Shown piece after piece: positions 9,935 to 19,800 of a stretch of 64,000 bases of DNA (within the stretch, counting starts at the first letter, position 1; each line of letters starts with the position of its first letter). The translations under genes were made by a program, and so were the position numbers. Origin of the DNA: DASZIT01 sp963819695 (GTDB lineage Bacteria; Actinomycetota; Acidimicrobiia; Acidimicrobiales; RAAP-2); contig CAWFXD010000001.1 in the NCBI GenBank assembly GCA_963819695.1, positions 2,259,345-2,323,344 on the forward strand, given 5' to 3'. The notes under the pieces are model-generated. The model saw nothing but the letters and a program-made list of their open reading frames with translations, was not told the DNA's origin and did not search any database.

Positions 9935-11748
9935 CCGCGCCGGTGCGCATCGCCAACTGCTCGGGTTTCTACGGCGACCGGCTGTCGGCGGCCGGGGAGA
10001 TGGTCGACGGCGGCCCCATCGACTTCCTCACCGGGGACTGGCTGGCCGAGCTGACCATGCTGATCCTCTGGAAGGGTCGCCAACGCGACGCCACCAAGGG
10101 GTGGGCCCGCACCTTCCTCACCCAGATGGAAGAGGTGCTGGGCACCTGCGCCGACCGCGGCATCAAAGTTGTCACCAACGCCGGCGGCCTCAACCCGGCC
10201 GGCCTGGCCGACCAGGTCAGGCTCCTGGCCGACAAGCTCGGGGTGGCGGTGTCGGTGGCCCATGTGGAAGGCGACGACCTGATGCCCCGGATCGAGAAGG
10301 GGCAGTTCGAGGGGAACCCGCTCACCCACCTCGACACCGGCCAGCCCCTGGCCGACACCACCGGTGAAGTCGTCACCGCCAACGCCTACCTCGGGGCGTG
10401 GCCCATCGTCGAGGCCCTCTCCGGTGGCGCCGATGTGGTCATCTGTCCCCGGATCACCGACGCCTCGCTGGTGGTGGGCCCGGCGGCCTGGCACCACGGG
10501 TGGTCCCCAACCGACTGGGACCGCCTGGCCGGGGCGGTGGCGGCCGGCCACGTCATCGAGTGCGGGCCCCAGGCCACCGGCGGAAACTACGCCTTCTTCA
10601 CCGAGGTCCCCGGGCTCGAGCACCCCGGCTTCCCGATCGCCGAGGTGGCCGAGGACGGGTCGTCGGTCATCACCAAGCACCCCGGGACCGGAGGCGAGGT
10701 GTCGATCGGTACCGTCACCGCCCAGTTGCTCTACGAGATCGCCGGGCCCGACTACGCCAATACCGACGTGGTGGCCCGGTTCGACACCCTGGCGTTGGCC
10801 GACGACGGCCCCGACCGGGTACGGATCTCCGGGATCTGCGGCGACCCGGCCCCGGAGAACATCAAGGTCTCCATCAACCTGCTGGGCGGTTGGCGCAACA
10901 GCATGACCTTCGTCCTCACCGGACTGGACATCGAGGCCAAGGCCGAGATCACCCTGGCCGCCCTGGCCGCCAAACTCGGCGGCCCCGAGGAGTTCGCCGA
11001 CTACGACGCCCGGCTCATCCGTACCGACAAGCCGGATGCGCCGACCAACGCCGAAGCCTCCGCCCAACTCCGGGTCACGGTGAAGGACCCCGACGCCGAC
11101 CGGGTGGGGAGAGCGTTCTCCGACGCCGCCACCGAGCTGGCCCTGGCCGGCTACCCCGGCTTCCACCTGACCTCCCCGCCGGCCACCGGAACCGCCTACG
11201 GGGTCTACTGGCCGGCGCTGGTCCGGGCCGATCTGGTGGTTCCCGAAGTGGTGGCCGCCGACGGCACCCGGGTGCCGGTACCCCACACGGCCCATCGGGC
11301 CGGTGGCCCCGACGGTAACGTCGGTTCCGGTGCAGGTGCCCCGGAGGGGCCCGGAGTCGCCGACCCCCCCGGGGTCGGCGAGCCGACCGAGCCGGTGCCG
11401 CTGGGCACCATCATCGGGGCGCGCTCCGGTGACAAGGGGGGCAACGCCAATGTCGGGCTGTGGGCGCGGTCGGATGGCGCCTGGGAGTGGCTCGACGCCT
11501 ACTTCACCGAGGAGCGGTTCCGGAGCCTGCTTCCCGAAGCCGGCGACCTGGTCGTCCGGCGGTACCGGTTCCCCAACCTGCGGGCCCTCAACTTCGTGGT
11601 GGTCGGCCTGCTGGGAGAGGGAGTAGCGTCCTCCACCCGGCCCGATCCCCAAGCCAAGAGCCTGGGCGAGTACCTCCGGAGCCGGCTGGTCGACATCCCG
11701 ATCCGCCTGCTGCCTCAGGACCCGACGCCTCGCCGCGCAAAGGAGTAA
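9931..11748 (+). CDS. Acyclic terpene utilisation AtuA family protein (DUF1446)
   Basis: This 605-residue protein matches the AtuA/DUF1446 family, which accompanies geranyl-CoA-type carboxylases in acyclic terpene degradation; its biochemical role is not firmly settled. Seen: the opening IANCSGFYGDR, GGPIDFLTGDWLAELTMLIL, TNAGGLNP, VVICPRITDASLVVGPAAWH, and GPQATGGNYAFF. A second domain after a Gly/Pro-rich linker (about residue 460) starts PLGTIIGARSGDKGGNANVG and ends NFVVVGLLGEGVASSTRPD, the AtuA C-terminal domain. The ATG overlaps the stop of the biotin carboxylase gene. The operon with a carboxylase and an acyl-CoA dehydrogenase supports branched acyl-CoA catabolism. Confidence 0.88.
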   Translation: MTAPVRIANCSGFYGDRLSAAGEMVDGGPIDFLTGDWLAELTMLILWKGRQRDATKGWARTFLTQMEEVLGTCADRGIKVVTNAGGLNPAGLADQVRLLADKLGVAVSVAHVEGDDLMPRIEKGQFEGNPLTHLDTGQPLADTTGEVVTANAYLGAWPIVEALSGGADVVICPRITDASLVVGPAAWHHGWSPTDWDRLAGAVAAGHVIECGPQATGGNYAFFTEVPGLEHPGFPIAEVAEDGSSVITKHPGTGGEVSIGTVTAQLLYEIAGPDYANTDVVARFDTLALADDGPDRVRISGICGDPAPENIKVSINLLGGWRNSMTFVLTGLDIEAKAEITLAALAAKLGGPEEFADYDARLIRTDKPDAPTNAEASAQLRVTVKDPDADRVGRAFSDAATELALAGYPGFHLTSPPATGTAYGVYWPALVRADLVVPEVVAADGTRVPVPHTAHRAGGPDGNVGSGAGAPEGPGVADPPGVGEPTEPVPLGTIIGARSGDKGGNANVGLWARSDGAWEWLDAYFTEERFRSLLPEAGDLVVRRYRFPNLRALNFVVVGLLGEGVASSTRPDPQAKSLGEYLRSRLVDIPIRLLPQDPTPRRAKE

Positions 11749-11752
11749 CCCG

Positions 11753-12916
11753 GTGGACTTCAAGCAATCCGACGAGCACGTGATGCTGCGAGAGGCGGTC
11801 AGCGCCATCGCCAGCAAGTTCGGCCACGAGTACTACGTGGCCAAGGCCCGGTCCGACGGCCGCACCACCGAGCTCTGGGACGCGGTGGGCGAGGCCGGGT
11901 TCCTCGGGGTCAACGTGCCCGAGGAGTACGGCGGGGGCGGGGGCGGCATCACCGAATTGGCCATGGTCACCGAGGAGTTGGCCGCCGCCGGTTGCCCGCT
12001 GCTGATCATGGTGGTCTCCCCGGCCATCTGCGCCACCATCATCGCCAAGTTCGGGACCGAGGCCCAAAAGCAGCGTTGGCTGCCGCGGTTCGCCACCGGC
12101 GAGCTGAAGATGGCCTTCGCCATCACCGAGCCCGACGCCGGCTCCAATTCCCACAACCTGTCCCTGACCGCCACCAAGGACGGGGACATCTACCGGCTCA
12201 ACGGGTCGAAGTACTACATCTCGGGGGTCGACGAGGCCCAGGCGATGCTGGTCGTCACCCGGTCGGGCATCGATCCCGACACCGGTCGGGGGAAGCTGTC
12301 GCTGTTCGTGGTGGACACCGACACGCCCGGACTCGACAAACAGGTGCTCCCGGTGGAGATCACCGCCCCCGAGAAGCAGTACACCCTGTTCTTCGACAAC
12401 GTCCAGGTCGAGGCCGATCGGCTCATCGGCGCGGAAGGGGAGGGGCTGCGCCAGGTGTTCTTCGGGCTGAACCCCGAGCGCATCCTGTCGGCTTCCATCG
12501 CCAACGGCATCAGTCGGTACGTGCTGGACAAGGCGGCGGCGTACGCCCGGGAGCGCCAGGTGTGGGACACCCCGATCGGGCGGCACCAGGGGATCGCCCA
12601 CCCGCTGGCCAAGGCCAAGATCGAGGTCGAGCTGGCCCGTTTGATGACCGACAAGGCGGCCTGGCTGTGCGACTTCGCCGGCGACACCCCCGAAGCCGGG
12701 GAGGCGGCCAACATGGCCAAGTACGCGGCGGCCGAGGCGACCTTGGCCGCCCTCGACCAGTCCATCCAGACCCACGGGGGCAACGGCATGTCCTCCGAGT
12801 ACGGCATCGCCGACCTGTGGGGCATGGCCCGGCTGCTCCGCATCGCGCCGGTCAGCCGGGAGATGATCCTCAACTTCGTGGCCCAGCACTCCCTGGGACT
12901 GCCCAAGTCGTACTGA
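11753..12916 (+). CDS. Acyl-CoA dehydrogenase
   Basis: This FAD enzyme introduces the 2,3 double bond of an acyl-CoA and passes electrons to ETF. The 387 residues have the standard fold: N-terminal helices, AFAITEPDAGSN (about 120-131) and YISGVDEAQAML in the beta domain, and a C-terminal helical bundle with QTHGGNGMSSEYGIADLWGMARL. The catalytic base is not obvious from sequence by eye; the usual Glu region reads SSEYGIADLWG. The start is GTG at 11753, preceded by a strong AAAGGAG. It closes the carboxylase/AtuA operon and could supply the alpha,beta-unsaturated acyl-CoA that the carboxylase uses, as AtuD or LiuA do. Specificity is inferred from context. Confidence 0.92.
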   Translation: MDFKQSDEHVMLREAVSAIASKFGHEYYVAKARSDGRTTELWDAVGEAGFLGVNVPEEYGGGGGGITELAMVTEELAAAGCPLLIMVVSPAICATIIAKFGTEAQKQRWLPRFATGELKMAFAITEPDAGSNSHNLSLTATKDGDIYRLNGSKYYISGVDEAQAMLVVTRSGIDPDTGRGKLSLFVVDTDTPGLDKQVLPVEITAPEKQYTLFFDNVQVEADRLIGAEGEGLRQVFFGLNPERILSASIANGISRYVLDKAAAYARERQVWDTPIGRHQGIAHPLAKAKIEVELARLMTDKAAWLCDFAGDTPEAGEAANMAKYAAAEATLAALDQSIQTHGGNGMSSEYGIADLWGMARLLRIAPVSREMILNFVAQHSLGLPKSY

Positions 12917-12941
12917 GCAGGTTGGTCCCGGGGCCGGGCTC

Positions 12942-12958
12942 GGGTCGAGCTCCGACCC
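12942..12958 (+). terminator. GC hairpin after the acyl-CoA dehydrogenase gene
   Basis: GGGTCG (12942-12947) and CGACCC (12953-12958) form a 6-bp stem with a 5-nt loop 25 bases after the operon's last stop. No U-tract follows, as is common for actinobacterial terminators. Plausible end of the carboxylase operon. Confidence 0.4.
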
Positions 12959-13015
12959 CTCGGTCCGGTCCCAAGTGATCCGGTATTTCCCACTCTGGGT
13001 GGTCAGAGCTGCGCC

Positions 13016-13040
13016 AAATTGGGACTTTCAGTCCCTATTT
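13016..13040. promoter_or_regulatory. 25-bp inverted repeat upstream of the minor-pilin operon
   Basis: Arms AAATTGGGACT and AGTCCCTATTT flank TTC; the 11-bp arms pair with one mismatch. It lies 40 bases before the first pilin gene and about 100 bases after the acyl-CoA dehydrogenase gene. It could be a terminator stem or an operator. The core GGGACT-N3-AGTCCC resembles a DosR box but has a 3-nt rather than 2-nt centre. Confidence 0.4.
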
Positions 13041-13080
13041 GCTCGTGAGGCAGGCCGGAACAGCCGACATACAAGGCGTG

Positions 13081-15834
13081 GTGAGACGGTTCCGGACGGT
13101 TTATCGGCACAGACACGGGTTCGACGCGCCCTCGGCGCGGTGATGACGCCTTCACGCTGATCGAGGTGGTCATGGCGCTCACCGTCCTGCTGATCACCGT
13201 CCTCCCGCTCTCGTACGTGCTCACCTCGGCCATGTCGAGTGCCGCCAATGCCCGCCAACGGTCAGCCGCTCTCCAGCTGGCCGACTCCTGGTTGGAAGTG
13301 CTGTCCAACTCGACGCTGCCCACCACCGGCGGGGTCATCATCACCAACGTCCCGCAGAACCCGGCCACGTTCCCCGGCCTCTCCGCCGCCACCACCCAGA
13401 TACCCAAGTCGACCCTGGCCGGCACGCCCTTCGTCGTGCACGGCGAACTTCACCACCCAGTCGGTCAACAACCAGGGCCAGTCGGACCTCTGCTCGAGCG
13501 GCCAGCCCCCGAGCCCCTCCCATCCGGCGGTGATCCTGCTCCAGATCACGGTGACCTGGAACCGGGGCGCACAACTCGCGTCAACGAAACCACCGCGGTG
13601 AACTACCCGAAGCCCGGCCTCCAGACCGAGGGGTTCCTCGCCGTCCAGCTGACCAACAGCGGCGAGCCCCGATGTCTACACGCCCCAACGTGGCCTCCGA
13701 CCGCCTGAAGGCGGTCCCGGTGAGTCTCCAGCAGACCGCCCAGGGCAACCCGTCCGATCCGCCGCTGTCCCCGAATCCGTTGACCCTCCACCCCGACGCA
13801 CAACGGTTGCGTGTTCGCCCAGGTGCCCACCGGCTCCTACACCGTGTCAACCGGCCAGCCGACCGCCGGGACGCCGAGCACCTTCCACGGCTACACCGGT
13901 TCCCCGCCCTATCGTCACCACCACCGGGAGCACCTCGGATACGAGCTCCACCACGGTGAGCGTCACCGCCGCAGAGCGTCGGTGCAGCTCGACCGCGTTC
14001 GACGAAGGTATCACCACCTCCATCGCCTACGGTGCGTCCTCCGGCGTCGACCAGGGGGTGACCTGCTCCGGGCACCTCCGTGGTGACCTGTATCACCAGC
14101 GGCAACGGCACGACCGGTGCATCGGCGGCCTGGGGCGGCACCGGGTCGACCTGGTCGTCGACCACGGTGTCGGGCGCGCAGAACCTCTCGGCCTGGGCCT
14201 GCACCGCCGGAAGCTCACCTACGTGCGTCGGAGTGGGCAACAACTCGGGGGCCGGGGTCATCCGGACCACCGCCTCCGACCCGGGAACCACCTCGTCGGA
14301 CACCGTCCCGGCCGGCATCACCAACCTGACCCAGCTCACCTGCCCCTCCACTAAAGGCTGCTACGCCCTCGGCACCACCGCCGCCGGCCCGGTCCTGTTG
14401 GCCGGCGCTGTGGGGCAGTCCTCGCCCGCAACACGACACCTGGGCCGTCGTCGCCCCGCCGTCGACCACCTTCACCGGGCTCTCGTCGGTCGCCTGTCCC
14501 ACCTCATCGACGTGCGAGCTGAGCGGGTCGGCCGTCGTCGGCACTTCACCGTCAGCCCCGGTGATCCTCCGCCTGGACGGCGACCCGGCCGGACTGGCCA
14601 CCAACCCCGCCTGGACGCCCGCCTTCTCGACCGACACCCTCCCATCCACTGCCACCTCGGTCGGCAAGATCGTCTGCCCGACCTCCGTCCTGTGTCAGGC
14701 CATCGGTCTGGGCGATCCAGACCAGCCCGGCCGACCCCGACCGTCCTGACCTCGGCCATCGCCGCCACCGGCGCCAGCACCTGGTCCGGCGAGTCGACCT
14801 TCCCGTCAGGGGCGGGATCGGTCACCGACATCTCGTGCACCTCGACCACCTGCGTGGCGATCGGAACCGCCTCGGGTACCGCGGCGGTGTGGACCGGTGA
14901 CCTCACCGCCACCCCGCACGACTGGTCGGTGGCGACCGGGATTCCCGGCTCCATCTCGGCAGTCTCGGCGGTGGCCTGCGGCTACCCGGCCAACGGGGAC
15001 GACCGCCGACTGCGTCGATCACCGCCACCGCGCCGAACCTGCTCCGCGCCCGGTCAGCTGCTGGAAGGATCGCTCACCGGCGGAAGCTGGGCCTGGAACT
15101 TCGCCACCCCGCCGTCCGGTCTCCCGGTGCGCTACTACGCCGGGGTCGCCTGCGAACCCTCACCGGGCAACGGACGGGCCGCCTGCGCGCAGTCGGCGGC
15201 GACCGCGGCCGGCCCGATCGTCCTCACGTCGGCCAATGGTCCGGCAGGGCACCTGGACGGGCCGGACCCCCTCGTCGTTGACCGGGCGCCCTGGTGACCG
15301 GCATCCCCCTCGAGACCGCCCCGGCCACCACGACGAACTGGACGACCCAGATCGACGGGCCGGGCAACCGTCCAACGCCTCCAGGCTGCCGAACCTCCTC
15401 TATCCCTAGGCCAACGGCTACTCGATCGCCGCCGGCGACTGTCCGGCCGAGGCCACCGGCGCCTCGCCAGGCGTCGCTCAACGCCGCGCCGGGCGGGACC
15501 GCCCCGGTGACCGTGCCGCTCGGGCTCCTCCGCTGCAGGTGGTCAGCCACACCCGGCGTTCCGGTCAGCGGGGCCACGGTCAAGCTCAGCGCCGCGACCA
15601 CGGGCGTGCGGCGGCCGACTCCTACACCATGCCGGTCACCGACGCCAACGGCGTCACCCGGACCTCGGTCCCCTACGGCACCTACACCTACACGGTGACC
15701 GTCAACGGGGTCGACCACGTCGCCATCACCGACGGTGACCGTGAAGGTCAACACCAGCACGGTCACCCGGTCACCAACGGGCTTCGGGGTCGACCACCTA
15801 CCTTCCCCAAGCCGTGGTGGTGACGTCGTCATGA
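13081..15834 (+). CDS. PilV-like minor pilin with a large Cys-repeat ectodomain (many frameshifts)
   Basis: The N-terminus is a type IV prepilin: a basic leader from the GTG at 13081, then (after removing one G near 13139) ARDDAFTLIEVVMALTVLLI, where prepilin peptidase would cut before FTLIEV. The remaining roughly 870 residues are extracellular. Read across frames they show Ser/Thr-rich strands and repeats ending in a Cys pair: LTCPSTKGCYALGTT, VACPTSSTCELSG, IVCPTSVLCQAIG, ISCTSTTCVAIGTA. Such CxxxxxC-hAhG repeats occur in large actinobacterial secreted proteins. A Fn3- or CarboxypepD-like strand set (YTYTVTVNGVDHV) closes it. The stop overlaps the next ATG (ATGA). Over ten frame changes occur, with no in-frame stops inside coherent segments, which points to sequence error. 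Confidence 0.7.
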
Positions 15835-16826
15835 CGGTCATGACCGAGTCGGACGGCCGGCACCGGCCGCCGCGCACGTACGCCGGCGGCTGGCACGCGA
15901 AGGTCGGCGGGACACCGCCGACGACTACGGGCATGACCCTGGTCGAGGTGATGATCGCCTCGACGCTGCTGATCGTGCTCCTCACCCTGGTGATGGTCAC
16001 GATGGACATGATCAACACGGTGAGCAATAGCGTCAGCGCCCAGTACCAGGCAGAGTACCACCAGGCGCTTCCCGCCTTCGGTCCGTTGCAGAACCTCCTG
16101 CCGCGCCGAGGTCGAGCCCGGGCCCTACCCAGTCCGGCGTGCCGCACCCCGGGCTTCGCCTCGGTCGGGCAACTTCTCGCTTCACCTTCTACACCAACAT
16201 CGGGACCGCCTACAACAACGTGACCTCCGCCGGCACGACGGGCGGCCCGGCCAAGATCGTGGCCCAGGAGGTCGATGCCAACGGCAACCCGGTCACGTCC
16301 GTCGACCACCTGCACCACCACCAGCCCCTGCAGCTTCCAGGTGACGGAATACCTGCCGATCATCACCGCCGGCGTCTCCAAATGCCCGGTCGTCGGGACG
16401 CAGGCGCCTACCTGCCTGTATCTACCGAACCCGTCCAAACTCCTGGTCAACGTGCTGTCGTGTCGTCAACAACCCGAGCCCGAACTACCCGCACCCACCA
16501 GACCCGCGCTCGGGACCCAACCGATCTTCATCTACAACGTCTTCGACACCGACCACCCAGGACTGGTCGCAACCTGACCGGCGACCCAGCGTGCAGACCG
16601 GGCTGACCTGCGCCGCCCCCGGTCAGGGCGTCTCCCTCGCCGCGACCTGCCCGGCTGACGCCATCCAGAGCGTCGGGATCGAGCTGCATGGTGGCCAAGC
16701 CGGATGCGGGCGAACCAACGGCACAGTGGACGAACAGACCGATCGTCTACCGGTACGCCCAGAGCCCCGGCTCGACCACGCTATCCCTACCAGTACTCCA
16801 GCGCCAGTGGGGTGACCGATGACTGA
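15831..16826 (+). CDS. PilW-like minor pilin (frameshifted)
   Basis: The protein begins MTVMTESDGRHRPP, runs through a hydrophilic leader and then GMTLVEVMIASTLLIVLLTL, a classical prepilin cleavage and N-methylation site (G before MTLVEVM) with a 20-residue hydrophobic helix. About 300 residues of globular domain follow in alternating frames, including FTFYTNIGTAYNNVTSAG, CSFQVTEYLP and QPIFIYNVFDTDHPG, reminiscent of PilW-type minor pilins. The ATG overlaps the stop of the preceding pilin gene. The end is uncertain: the coherent reading finishes YSSASGVTDD at 16826, just overlapping or abutting the next gene. It would be assembled at the pilus tip or act in pilus initiation, by analogy with PilV/W/X sets. 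Confidence 0.68.
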
Positions 16827-19800
16827 CGACCATGCACAACGCGACTCCCACTCCGACATCGTCTGGTCAGGCCTTCGGCAGCACGGAAGACGGCCGCCAC
16901 CGACCTGGGACAGACGGCCATCGTCGCCGGTCCTGGCCTTCTCGGTGCGTGGCCACCCTCATCGGAGCGGTCATCGTGCAACGATCGTCATCCAGTCCGA
17001 CCCCCTCCAGCCAGGCCAACGCGGTGGAGATCTACGCCAATCGGGCCCTGCGAGGCCGGCCAGAACGCCTACTTGACCGCCGTCAACGCCAACCCGAGCC
17101 TGGCCCAGTGCAACACCGGCACCAACAACATCCGGCACTGTGCAGCGGGATCGACTACGGCCAGTGGAACCTCGTCAACGGCTCCGACGCTCCTGGCGCC
17201 GACCCGAGTACTACGCCTTCGGCAATCCCCAGCCGACCTTCGACCCGACGACCAATGCGCTCGACCAACCTGTCGGTCGCAGGTGGTGGGCGCCGCCAAC
17301 GATCCCAGCTACCGCCAACCACTACCTCTTCGACCAGGCAGACGGATCGACCGTCACGCCCAGCAACGGCTTCCTCAACAACGTCTGGTGGTCGAACTAC
17401 GAGTCCTACAGCCCGAACCGGGAACTATTCGACCTGCAACTACAACTGGAAGCTCAACTACAACATCAACGAACCAGAACGTCGCCTGTGGCCCGGTCTA
17501 CTTCGGCCCCAACGACTACCTCTTCGGGCCGGTGTACACCAACGACTCGGTGTTCGTGAGCGGCGGACGGCAACCGTCTCGACTCCCCGTCGTTCGGCAA
17601 CCAGCGACACGTCCGCCCGGTCCGATCGGTCACCACCGCCGACCCGAACTGCCTGTTCGTCGACAACACCCACGGGATGAACGGGAGCGACGCAGCAACT
17701 GCATCGGCGGCCAACGGCGACGTCGCCGCTCTACGACACCACCAACAGCTCGTACGGCCATGCGGTGGAGCAGCCCCCGGCCAGCGACGCCCAGCTCGGC
17801 ATCATCGCCGGCCAGAACGGCTGCCTCTACTCGGGCCCCACCCAGATCACCATCTCGACCGATGCCAACGGCTACGGCCAGATGAAGGTCGTCAGCCCGG
17901 ACACCCCGAGGGACCTCGGAAACCGTAACGGCGCCACACGTACCCCTGGGATACCAACAACATCGCCACCAACTTCAACAACTGCCCCAACAACGGCACC
18001 GCCCCGCTGCCACCCAACGGGGTGGTCTTCGTCGAGAACGCCACCCCGGCCCAGACCCAGGCCATGGGCCAATCCGTTCGACGACCCACCTACAACACGG
18101 TGACCAATCTGACATCGGCCAATCCGCTTCCCCAGCCGCCAACGCCGTCCGGTGACCCTCACCGCCACCGTCACCTCGGCTCAACAGCCAGCTGGACAGC
18201 GGGCGCCACGGTCGCCTTCAGCCAGACCACCAGGTACGGCGGTCGCGGCACCCGTCGACACCGGGGTGATCATCGCCGGCTGCTCGGCGCGGCCCCTCCG
18301 ACACCGGTAGCCGTCACCCGGCTACGCACGCCGGCCACCTACACTCGACGGCCACCTGCACGGCCACCGAATCGGGCAATCGGGCACCGGCGCATTCTCC
18401 GCCTCGTACAGCGGAGGCAACAACACGACCTCCTCGCTCAGGCCAATCTGGGTCAGACCAACACGCTACACCCCGTCGATCACCTACGGCCCGATGCTCA
18501 GGTGACAGCGGGCGGGTGCACCAGCTGCTACTACGGGGAGACCGGCCTCCCCCGATGCCGAGGGCGACGCCTTCGTCAACGGGGCCCTGTCAGGAGAGCT
18601 CACCATCGGGACAGCCAACAACGTCATCATCGACGGCAACATCACCTATGCCGACTGCGTCCGGCACCGTGGGTCACAGGTCAGAGCGGCTGCAGCGCGC
18701 CGTCCGAGGGCTTCTGCCCGTACAGCGTCGGCGGCACCAACGACACCCTCGGCCTCATCGCCAACAACTACGTCGAGGTGAACCGACCGATGTCGCGGCA
18801 TCCACCCAGGGCAACAACGCGACGGTCCTCGAGCCAGCGTGCGGCGCTCACCCGGCGCCGACCTGCGACCCCTCCAACGGCGACCAGCGGCATCACCATC
18901 GACGCCGCCGTGCTCGCCCTGACCCAGTCGTTCGTCGTGAACAACTACGACCGACGGCGACACCGAGGGTCAACTCTGATCGTCTACGGCTCGATCCAGC
19001 AATTCGCCCGTGGGCCGATCGGCGACGTTCAGCGGCAACTCCGATCACGAGCGGCTACCAGAAGCACTACACCTGGGATCCGCTGCTCGACTTCGTGTCG
19101 CCGCCGAGCTACCTGGTGCCGTCGACGCCATCGTGGGTGCTGAGAGTCGCGTCGACCACCAACGCCGGAGTCGGCTCCACAAGCATCTGCCCGCCGCTCC
19201 AGGGACTGTTTTCGGGCATACGCGAAGGGGGTGCAGCCAGACGGACCCGCCGTGACCCAGTACTGCTCGGCTTCTGCCTGGCGGGCTCCCCAACTACCCG
19301 TCCATGCACTGCTCCTTCCGCACCGAACATCGGGACACGCGACTCGAATCGCCAACGGAACCGTGACGGTGAACTGGACGGCTCCGGTGTCGAACGATGG
19401 CTCGAACATCACGGGCTACACCGTGGCGCCGAACCCACATTGCCCGACCTGCAGTACACGAGTCCTGGTCGGTGGCAACGCCACGTCCAGCATGACGATC
19501 ACGCGGAATGACCCGCAGGCTCTCGGTACACCTTGACGGTGACGGCCACCAACGAGATCGGGTTACCTGTAACCCATCGACCGCCTCCAACTCGGTCATC
19601 ATTCCGACGTGCCCTCTGCACCCACCAGTGGGGTGGACGCACCGTCAACGCGAACGGTTCGGTGACGGTGCAGCTGGACGGATCCGTCGACCAACGGGTC
19701 GGCCATCACCGGCTACAGCATGATGGCCAGCCCGGCCTGTCCGTGTGCTCGGATACCAACGTCAAGCGGCCCGACGTGACGTCGAGGCGACGATCACTGG

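Noticed and set aside
13016..13040. DosR box
   Set aside because: The palindrome centre is three bases, not two, and no other copy was noticed upstream of the fermentation genes.
13036..13081. Possible c-di-GMP (GEMM) riboswitch before the pilin operon
   Set aside because: The spacer is too short and lacks the GGGCAAACC- and GCAAAGCC-like conserved segments.
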